Source: JAXLVB01 sp046329195
GTDB taxonomy: Bacteria; Bacteroidota; Bacteroidia; Cytophagales; Spirosomataceae
Reading direction: 5' to 3'
Length of the DNA: 64,000 nucleotides
NCBI GenBank assembly: GCA_046329195.1
Contig: JAXLVB010000002.1
Coordinates: 1,674,001 to 1,738,000 of the forward strand
The notes beneath the pieces were generated by a model. The model worked only from the letters and a program-made list of their open reading frames with translations. It was not told the DNA's origin and did not search any database. Positions within the stretch are counted from its first letter, which is position 1. Every line of letters begins with the position of its first letter. Below are positions 63,701 through 64,000 of this stretch, piece by piece. The translations under genes were made by a program, and so were the position numbers.

Positions 63701-64000
63701 ACTTACGGTAACCGAGGTACTGGGGCTGTTAGGACTACCCAACGTAACGGTTGAGCCTGTTGGTTTTGACTTAACCGTCCAGAGTACGTTTTCGCCAGCA
63801 TAGATAGGGTTACTGCCATTGATGGTAAAGGTAGTGCGGTTATCACAAAACACTAAACTGGTAGCCGAAGCCGACGATACCGACGAGCTGGGCGGAGGTA
63901 CCACCACTTTCATCAAGGCCGAGCCGTTTACGCAAGGCCCCGCCACCGTCCAGCGGAAAGTGTAGGTGCCTTCTACTAAGTTGCTAACTTGCGAAGTATT
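39749..64000 (-). CDS. Giant T9SS type B surface protein with DUF11 and PKD-like repeats (5' end outside window)
   Basis: One frame without a stop runs from the right edge to a TAA at 39751-39749: at least 8,083 residues, with the N-terminus and signal peptide missing. A GTG at 63946 is not the start, since the same repeat continues upstream of it (QVSNLVEGTYTFRWTVAGP). Order from N to C: about 14 PKD/Ig-like units; one SprB-like repeat; three long DUF11 units; 42 DUF11 units of about 128 residues beginning ADLSL; a Cys-containing Ig-like array; three further DUF11-type units; and a type B sorting domain. It is probably a cell-surface adhesin or gliding filament exported by T9SS with the help of the neighbouring PorP/SprF-like protein. 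Acidic DPDSxPNxGT linkers between units suggest Ca2+ stiffening (inference). Few cysteines occur in the DUF11 array. Confidence 0.95.
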   Translation of the reverse strand, partial: NTSQVSNLVEGTYTFRWTVAGPCVNGSALMKVVVPPPSSSVSSASATSLVFCDNRTTFTINGSNPIYAGENVLWTVKSKPTGSTVTLGSPNSPSTSVTVSTVGSYTFTYTISNPTTNCSTSADMTVSYQTPAAISITGSKVVTLACNVETTSIAYTASGGASTTYQIISGPTTIKGVFTSTGSPQAIAGLDTAGTYVIRFYRNIAAGANCSPAFDDITVIASRSAGNSVVGNAQFLKCGVKSTGLAANTLLAINGAGTWSQVSGPNTASIVNVSDPGTNVSGLIGGEYLFRWSVVNGLVCPPKSGDLKITVSENPNANAGDDQTVCYGVPAILSGSTPRGGETGTWSVVSQTPSGAAPVFSNVNSKNSQVSNLQPNTVYVFRWTVVGTSNLGGPDKCPDSFDDVTLTTTNSAGPTLANAGVDQCLPSGTTTFTLQGNAPGTGETGLWSIKSKPTGAPDPGFNPNTATQNAQLTGLQTGTYELYWTLTKNGCSHTDSLTITINSSTSTANAGIDQIICGTSTTLAATAISVGTGTWSQVSGPGGSIIASPNSNSSALTNLSPGVYVFRWTITNGACAAASFDDVQITASAAPSPANIVAASQSVCGTTTNGTALSTTLTADAITSGVGTWSVVGTSPSTPTFSDVNAASVTVSNLRTGNYKFRWTVTGGPGCTQSLDEIDVFVQEAAYAGADLTVCSPTSIALVGNGISGTWSNVAGSPVPTLTTAGATSANATNPAGATTPLPAGQYTFRYTIATNASATCPSTPKTDDVIYTVSPSGTTPNAGPDQNLCDATAFSLNANAASTGTGSWSALVVPSGGGGSFANVNNATTTYTPTGNKYGTFLLEWTITSGACVLKEQVRINNYQTPTVANAGADVLDACAPSIKMAGNTPTVGIGKWTQESGPTVTIVNPAQPTTQITGLEAPNTYVFVWTITNGPACPPSIDKVTITVPVPNPTPAAAGLDQNLCNATAAVLSGNTPTIGTGKWTIISGPYAVLSPQPPTNPNTTVLSMSPGTYKFEWETKNGSCVSKDTVVITNDAVPTAANAGQDIIMCNFDVVTLNANTPTSGTGKWTQVSKPAGAPDVIFVNPTSPTTVVNGTQLGTYVFRWTITTGGICQPSTDDVQVSILSQPTQANAGPNQTKCFNETVTLAGNTPSTGTGTWTKITGPGIVTFNNANLNNTTVTFSLPGTYTLRWSIGTGTCANFDEVDIIVRPIPTLSSAVGSCTGGVGTGKIVVTASTTSGNNLEYALDNGTFQSSNTFLNLANGTYTVKVRDAVFTTCVVSTQVVINCSDNPVVGLAKSAGTPVKVSTGVYDVPYTVLVKNLGNVALNNVQVTDNLVTTFPAPATFTISTPVAAASPLSPNGSYNGNGNQNLLNAANSTLAIGQTGTITFTVRVSLNGSTQTIFNNQARGTAKGPNGTTTAPFDDSNNGGASTIDPNNNGNPSEIGENDPTPVTIQNTAIGLAKMAGTPVQVSDGVFDVLYTLQVKNLGNTDLSNVQVSDNLTNTFPVPVTFQVVSGSITSASPLQPNLSYNGSSDQNMLAQPSTLPAGATRSISFKVRISLNGSTQTTFNNRSTAVGTGPNNTQTSDLSNNGDASAIDPNQNGDPTETNENTPTPVTLSSAAIGVAKSVVGSPSLQSDGSYNVTYQVIVKNFGNVALNNVQVKDLMSDTYPSPATFTILSPGVSNITNAPDANGINYVGTNTSNANLLTGTGSLAVGASKTVQFTVNVKLNGSKGTNGIFYNSAEATGTPADGSPNVSDVSNNGTDPNPVGSIPTPVSLDTRADLSLQKSVSNTTPNVGDQVIYSIVVSNAGPNTATNVEVKDVLPAGVQFVSSSNLNFLNGTLTGAIASLPINGSTTLSFVAKITAPGVINNKAEVSKSDQGDPDSTPNSGTNDGQDDTDDAPLTAQQADLSLTKAVSKANPNVGETVSFSITVTNAGPSVATNVQVKDVLPAGLEFVASTNFVNNNGSLLSNNIASIGVNNSVILTFQAKVTSPGLITNRAEVSKSDQFDPDSTPNNGTNNNEDDTGGVALNGQQADLSLQKSVNDPTPNVGDELTYTIVVNNAGPSDATNVQVQDVLPAGLTFVSSSQFINTNGTLTASVASITANTSVTLTFKAKVTSGTPQTIVNKAEVSKSDQYDPDSKPGSGTEDGQDDTGSASITTQRADLSLTKVVSKTSPTVGETITFSISVNNAGPNTATNVQVKDILPAGLEFVSSSDFSNAAGTLTASIASIASGQSKTVTFVAKVTQQGTITNRAEVSKSDQFDPDSTPNNGTNNNEDDTGGVILNGQQADLRLSKTVSKANPNVGEDITFTLTVTNDGPNTATNVEVKDVLPVGIAFVSSSTMTQNAGVLTGTAASIAPNSSVVFTFVGKVVVFNNFLPASITNKAEISKADQFDPDSQPNTGTEDGQDDTDKVTVFPLSADLSLTKAVSKTTPNVGETITYSITVANAGPAAATNVQVKDVLPAGLQFVSSTNFTNSNGTLLSNNIASITSGGSVVLTFQAKVLQAGSILNKAEISKADQFDPDSRPDNGTETGEDDTGGVLIGGQQADLSLTKIVSTANPNVGDVVEYTITVANAGPSTATNIEVKDVLPSGLSFSSSTDFQNANNTLTAAIASLASGSSKSLTFKAKVTKNGTFVNKAEISKADQFDPDSQPNTGTEDGQDDTAGASLTTQSADLSLTKAVNITSPSVGNTITFSISINNAGPDVATNVEVKDVLPTGLAFVSSTDFANNAGTLTATIPSLAAGATKTLTFQANVTAQGTIINQAEVSKSDQFDPDSTPGNGTNNSEDDRGGVVVNGQQADLSLKKEVSNAKPNVGETITYSITVSNAGPNVATNVEVKDVLPQGLQFVSSTNLTNLNGTLTGSTALLGVNQTLTFTFLAKVTGTSTIVNAAEVSKSDQFDPDSQPNSGTTDKQDDTGEASITPLIADLSLIKTVSKANPNVGETITYSIKVTNDGPNDATNVQVKDVLPAGLQYAGSATNDFTENSGTLLSKNIALITQGGSVTLTFQAKVLQSGAIINKAEVSKVDQYDSDSQPNTGTEDGQDDTGGVLIGGQQADLSLSKAVSNTSPNVNDEVTYTIEVKNAGPSDATGVQVKDVLPTGLSFVSSADFTNANGTLTASNLSIPNGGSLVLTFKAKVIQNGTIINKAEISKSDQFDPDSQPNSGTEDGQDDTGAASLKTQEADLSLQKLVNISAPSVGTTVTFSLLVNNAGPNVATNVQVKDVLPTGLQFVSSSDFVNTNGTLTAAIPSLAVGITKTLTFQAKVTQNGAIINRAEVSKSDQFDPDSTPNNGTNNNEDDNSGVALNGQQADLSLQKDVSNAKPNVGETVSFSITVSNDGPDVATNVEVKDVLPTGLTFVSSPTLVNNSGTITGVAASIPAKGSVTFIFTAKVTGIEPIINKAEVSKSDQFDPDSQPNTGTEDKQDDTDDASLTPQIADLSLMKAVSKATPNVGETITYSITVMNDGPNDATNVQVKDVLPTGLQFVSSTDFTNSNGTLLSNNIAQITSGGKVVLTFQAKVLQAGSILNRAEVSKSDQFDPDSQPNTGVSDGQDDTGGVLIGGQQADLSLRKLVDNLLPNLNDVVTYTIEVKNAGPSPATNVAVKDVLPTGLTFVSSTDFTNTNGTLTAAIPSIAANGTVFLTFKAKISQVGTIVNKAEISKADQFDPDSQPNSGTEDGQDDTDDESLTVQQADLSLKKIASKTAVNVGDEVTYSIQVSNAGPNIATNIQIQDLIPAGLQFVSSLDFTNNNGTLTAAIQSLGVGVTNTLSYKAKVIASGNISNKVQVTKVDQFDPDSTPNNGTDNGEDDASQVTVGGQLADLSLTKTVSSPTVNQNGNVTFTITVKNAGPSTATNVEVKDVLPTGLVFAGSTDFTQISTGTLTASIPTIAKDGSVNLTYIAKVTGTGTIINTAEVSKSDQPDPDSTPNNGTNNTEDDRAEASVRVLQADLSLAKAVSNASPNVGDNVTFTLTVSNAGPDAATNVQINDVLPSGLQFVSSTDFTNANGTLLSKTISSIAKDASIQLSFVAKVTQNGQIVNRAEVVASDQYDPDSQPNSGTLDGQDDVGVAVLSGQQADLSLKKLVSTTKPNVGDNITYTLEVSNAGPSVATNVQVRDVLPAGLTLVSSTDFTLNVGVLTSKNIPQINVGDKVSLTFVAKVTGSAAITNKAEISKADQIDPDSQPNSGTEDGQDDTDKVTIIPQRIDLSLDKAISAGPYNIGDVVTYTLTITNGGPDVATNIEVKDVLPTTLSFVSSDVMTNTNGTVKGFISSLANGNSVSLTFKAELTQAAATNGGIVANKAEISKADQFDGDSQPNSGTQDGQDDTDSVTVTIQKAADLSLTKTVDKTSPNVNDIVTFSITVNNAGPDAATNVIVRDVLPNGLEFVSGNDFSAVSNDPKDLRSVTIAKIEANSSKTLIFKARVTAQGQIINRAEVFQADQFDPDSQPGNGTANGEDDTGGVALNGKQADLSLSKAVNNPNPNLNDEVIYTIVVSNAGADAATNVQVRDVLPVGLSFVSSSDFVNANGTLTSNTIGSIANGASVSLTFKAKVTQPGTIINKAEISKADQFDPDSQPNTGTEDGQDDTDDASLTVQQADLSLQKIVNNASPIVGSNVVYTLKVTNAGPSVATNVQVKDLLPTGLEFVSSADFSNSNGTLTANIPSLAVGVTKELNYIAKVTQSGTIINRAEISKSDQYDPDSTPNNGTNNNEDDQAQAAVGGQLADLSLTKVVSDTLVNPNQEVVYKIVVSNAGPSVATNVQVKDALPAGIQFVSSNDFTNTSGTLLSKVIASIAANKADTLRFVAKVVGNGSIVNKAEISKADQPDPDSTPNNGTDNNEDDTNAAKLRVRQSDLSLVKKVSKNNPNVDENITYTLTVSNAGPDDATGVQVKDVIPSGIELVSSNDFTNTNGTLLSNLVNVGKGQSINLSFVAKVTQTGVITNKAEISKADQYDPDSQPNTGTEDGQDDVGSVSIGGQQADLSLSKSVNNVSPNLNDEVIYTITVSNAGPSAATNVQVRDVLPVGLSFVSSSDFVNANGTLTSNTIGSIANGASVSLTFKAKVTQPGTIINKAEISKADQFDPDSQPNTGTEDGQDDTDDASLTVQQADLSLQKIVNNASPIVGSNVVYTLKVTNAGPSVATNVQVKDLLPTGLEFVSSADFSNSNGTLTANIPSLAVGVTKELNYIAKVTQSGTIINRAEISKSDQYDPDSTPNNGTNNNEDDQAQAAVGGQLADLSLTKVVSDTLVNPNQEVVYKIVVSNAGPSVATNVQVKDALPAGIQFVSSNDFTNTSGTLLSKVIASIAANKADTLRFVAKVVGNGSIVNKAEISKADQPDPDSTPNNGTDNNEDDTNAAKLRVRQSDLSLVKKVSKNNPNVDENITYTLTVSNAGPDDATGVQVKDVIPSGIELVSSNDFTNTNGTLLSNLVNVGKGQSINLSFVAKVTQTGVITNKAEISKADQYDPDSQPNTGTEDGQDDVGSVSIGGQQADLSLSKSVNNVSPNLNDEVIYTITVSNAGPSAATNVQVRDVLPVGLSFVSSSDFVNANGTLTSNTIGSIANGASVSLTFKAKVTQPGTIINKAEISKADQFDPDSQPNTGTEDGQDDTGRVSLKTQEADLSLKKTASTLVPTVGSNVTYTLEVSNAGPNVATNVAIRDVLPAGLEFVSSTDFTKSSDTLVAKMVSLAPGTSKAFTYVAKVTKDGAILNKAEVTNSDQYDPDSKPNNGTDNSEDDRAQVAIGGQLADLSLSKAVSDSLVNQGGIVTYTLTVHNAGPSAATTIEVKDVLPAGIVFVNSNDFTQISTGTLVAKIAKLEKDALTTVSFTAKVTGSGTIINKAQISASDQPDPDSTPDNGTDNKEDDTSLAKVRVLQADLSLTKLVNQSISNVNSQVVYSLVVKNNGPDAATNVTVKDVLPQGLSYVASTDFTLNAGVLFSRNIGNLAPNATDTLRFIAKVISSGAILNKAEINKADQFDPDSQPNTGTEDGQDDIGSVMINGQLADLSLSKKLYECSPTPNIGDTVGYVIEIRNAGPGLATNIRVRDYLPAGLEWISTYNNDFSLVSDGVLQSRNISSLAVGNSLKLYVKAKVTGVTGEQACCGLMNTAEIYKVDQEDPDSQPASGTDDGQDDTDKATVKIQKADLSLKKTVSNAKPSLNEQIIYTLTVNNAGPNVATNVEVNDVLPAGLTFVQSSDVTNSNGTLTGKITSIAPGTNASLNFVVKVTNSSAILNKAEITKADQYDPDSKPNNGTDNGEDDAAAILINGKVTDLELTKIANTTTPKLGETITYSLIIKNKGADPASGVQITDKLPTGVKFVESFDLTHFAGTLKNPIPVSIASGDSVVIQYNAQVIKPGTWTNFAEIIKSNEYDSDSKPNTGFVDGQDDTDSLIIVTQQADLSLVKAVNIPNSKVGDLITFTLTVSNAGPFAATNVEVTDLLPSGLQFVSSPEVINNVGMLTMTVDKLEAGQSKAWSFVAKVTKAGTLINRAEVTKADQYDPDSTPNNGVGNGEDDEARLAVNGGVADLSLEKRVNKLSAPVGEQVTFRLTVRNAGPNTARNVEVKDVLPADLQFMSSNDLRYKTTTRTLTGLIDSIPANQQKTLYFVAKLLTTKAVTNKAEVSFSEQYDPDSTPNNGTDNGEDDADSITVNGPKADLSLEKLVDNAEPKYGETVTFTLKVSNAGPGLATKVEVKDKLPQGLAFVSSNAIMVQNDSLVARFNTIPAGESRSVQFVAKVTGVGLITNKAEVTDVRQADPDSEPNTGTNDGQDDVGTTNLFGRAADLEIRKSVEMTNVYVYDTLTYTLRVRNKGVATAKNIEITDKLPAGLSFVSGENITAENGIVKMKVSELQAGNTKACSYKVVVTQEGSLTNVATITGSDLPDLDSKNNTDSVTVKAVHAADLAIQKTAANDSVAVGKFTTFTIKVKNLGKSIAHNIEFYDQLPYGLVYQSGSNWTVKGDSLMGKIAQLAVGEEQAFSFVAKVIAPGAIVNKAIILKAKEVDPITKNNTAEFCVKGYEVPKADLSLIKIASVPKVALGDTLKFTLTIKNNGPDAAKNIEIRDVLPKQFAPVSRLESFRNDTLLILIPELAKGATMNFGFSVKTMKVGTWTNFAEISKSGTQDPDSEPNNGFNNNEDDWSSAKVEVVYPCDTIPLAVTCSAKSVCAGEKVTLTATGCSGTLKWSNGQKGNSITVSPLETTTYSVVCEKPNCEALSSREHTIMVNKAEVPVLSCQKSSVCLGESVTIQATGCNNGTIVWSTGKTGTSITVSPTETSQFTAICQVNDCKSETSKVLEIKVLSATTPTITCSNATLCAGESVTLKASGCNGTVIWSTGSTGLTLTVSPQANTDYFAYCAVENCKSANSNILSVTVNKATKPLITSNKESICIGDNLSLSASGCTGTVVWNTGAQGNTITVAPLSTASYTATCKVGDCTAVSDTKVITVQSVPVSPVCVNITNICPAVAADLRSAVKNQASQGGVFEFYTSATRSGQPLARPDSVGTGTYYVVEKSTSGCYSPATKIEVVVHPCSSDLRITKTIDNTTANKGDEVLYTITVKNVAGIKATNVLVYDVMPAGLQFLSSASFNIQNGVLASLIPSIAVGDSVKMTILAKAIAGGIWVNTAKIMRADQPDPVSTNNAASATLTVTYNNGKPLLGVSKTANLPVKFDVPGKDVYEVSYDISISNMGDYDLGRVQVEDDLGKVFDGTGVTIVNNSIQVTAESGLVANKSYTGKGLLVKLLDDSLSTLKVGETKRVNIKFKADFSLATTSTFLNTALAKGYANINDGYELFQDLSTNGINPDPDADGNPLNNNTPTPLNIVISNRAAIGVALMVKDTVRQVNGSYKVTYQYVLKNYGNVDLKNVQLTDTLSATFDNVQFEVMGTPRTGQNSLLKVNPRFGKLNDYQLLTLDSQLPVGKVDTVWVSVNVAGSKRHTPYINVTFVSAETNTGTKVADQSTDGSNPDPDGNLDPSEAIPTLLLLPSLPDEIFIPEGFSPNGDGVNDVFVIRNVPSGTSVNLQVFNRWGNLVYAQEEYRNDWGGEPNTGVHLGNGGVPDGTYFYLVKLSDGRQFVRYITISR
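39752..40038 (-). other. T9SS type B (gliding-motility) C-terminal sorting domain
   Basis: The last 95 or so residues read PDEIFIPEGFSPNGDGVND, then LQVFNRWGNLVYAQEEYRND, PDGTYFYLVKL and the terminal FVRYITISR. FSPNGDGxND, the FNRWG(N)LVY strand and the GTYFY(V/L) strand define the type B CTD (CHU_C family) that directs proteins through the type IX pore and stays attached to the product, as in SprB. Confidence 0.95.
41395..42545 (-). repeat. Cys-containing Ig-like repeat array in the giant protein
   Basis: Four units of about 80 residues, each with the pattern CAGExVTLxAxGC, then WSxGxxGxxITVSP and a further Cys pair (for example SVCAGEKVTLTATGCSGTLKW and SLCAGE-like relatives), followed by a partial unit (CVNITNICPAVAADL). 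The regular cysteines suggest disulfides within each unit, unlike the nearly Cys-free DUF11 array before it. Confidence 0.8.
42560..58655 (-). repeat. Array of 42 DUF11 units with a four-unit superperiod
   Basis: By hand count 42 units start with ADLSL or a close variant and average about 383 bp. Each has YTIxVxNAGPxxATNVxVKDVLP, GLxFVSSxDF, a GTLTA strand, LTFxAKV, and an acidic linker (DQFDPDSTPNNGTNNxEDD or DSQPNTGTEDGQDD). The linker text before each unit (GGQQ, LTTQ, NGQQ or GGQL, then PLI or VLQ) recurs every four units. Block starts lie near 57875, 56325, 54798, 53265, then after an irregular three-unit block at 51737, near 50560, 49032, 47502 and 45968, about 1.53 kb apart. Confidence 0.88.
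47172..50467 (-). repeat. Exact tandem duplication, period 1,530 bp
   Basis: By line-by-line reading, 47172-48937 is identical to 48702-50467 (about 1,766 bp at an offset of 1,530 bp). The copies therefore overlap by 236 bp, giving about 2.15 copies of a four-unit DUF11 block of exactly 510 codons. Similarity continues with a few differences to about 47146 on the left. Divergence is abrupt on the right (after 50467). The frame is kept. No silent differences were seen, although other neighbouring blocks differ at many sites. Confidence 0.92.
58655..60125 (-). repeat. Three long DUF11-type units
   Basis: Three units of about 160 residues start GLAKSAGTPVKVSTGVYDV, GLAKMAGTPVQVSDGVFDV and GVAKSVVGSPSLQSDGSYNV. 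Each contains VKNLGNVALNNVQVTDNL or a close variant, then VRVSLNGSTQT, and a linker rich in Asn/Asp ending ENDPTPVTI or similar. They differ from the main array in length and linkers, and two units of the same kind lie near the C-terminus (about 40040-41050). Confidence 0.8.
60355..64000 (-). repeat. PKD/Ig-like repeat array at the visible N-side of the giant protein
   Basis: About 14 units of 85-95 residues (the first cut by the window edge) share ANAGxDQxxC, GxGTWSxVSGP and a closing GTYVFRWTITNGxC strand followed by DDVxIT. Each unit has a Cys pair, one after the AGxDQ motif and one near the end. Such units are common in gliding-motility and SprB-like proteins. A single SprB-like repeat (GTGKIVVTASTTSGNNLEYA, then NGTYTVKVRD) lies between this array and the long DUF11 units, about 60126-60354. 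Confidence 0.82.

Noticed and set aside
63944..63946. GTG at 63946 as the start of the giant protein
   Set aside because: The frame is open for 18 more codons to the window edge and these continue the same PKD-like unit, so the true start is outside.

Overview
The window comes from a member of the phylum Bacteroidota, most likely of the order Cytophagales. The clues are a type IX secretion (T9SS) type B C-terminal domain on a giant surface protein next to a PorP/SprF-family gene, promoter-like elements of the TTG-N20-TAnnTTTG kind, lipoboxes in secreted proteins, an RNase Y, and starts that mostly lack Shine-Dalgarno sequences. The genus cannot be fixed from the sequence alone.

Layout. 1-3.5 kb (+): the end of prolyl-tRNA synthetase, a SlyD-like FKBP isomerase and a YfhO-family membrane protein. 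3.6-8.1 kb (-): a compact run tatD-tcdA-fkbM-GT4-GT2, i.e. two housekeeping genes followed by three glycan-modifying genes. 8.1-11.2 kb: a TMTC-like membrane/TPR protein (+) and a secreted TonB-C/TPR-like protein (-). 11.4-16.4 kb (+): pheT, a ZapB-like coiled coil, zapA, a structured intergenic region that probably encodes an RNA, and rny. 16.5-23.5 kb: a lipoprotein, a MazG-like enzyme, dtd, mgtE, a SusB-type GH97 glucosidase, a second lipoprotein and rsmA. 23.6-27.0 kb (+): a soluble hybrid histidine kinase. 27.2-34.3 kb (+): transglutaminase-DUF2126, circularly permuted ATP-grasp fused to Alpha-E, and a second transglutaminase; this is a widespread but biochemically unexplained predicted amide-ligase system. 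34.4-38.3 kb: a metal-site-degraded D-aminoacylase homologue, a DUF1624-like acyltransferase and an SDR oxidoreductase.

38.4-64.0 kb (-) is the striking part. A PorP/SprF-like gene lies downstream of one uninterrupted reading frame that covers the last 24.25 kb of the window and runs off the right edge (at least 8,083 residues). From its visible N-side it carries about 14 PKD/Ig-like units, one SprB-like repeat, three long DUF11 units, 42 DUF11 units of about 128 residues, a Cys-containing Ig-like array, three more DUF11-type units and a T9SS type B sorting domain. The 42-unit array has a higher-order period of four units (about 1.53 kb). One such block is duplicated exactly (period 1,530 bp, identity over about 1.77 kb), so the same step that built the array appears to have happened again recently.

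Other non-coding signals are a small family of long perfect palindromes in three intergenic regions with a compensatory base change, several intrinsic terminators (one embedded in the 3' end of a convergent gene), and a GC-rich palindromic element just downstream of the giant gene.
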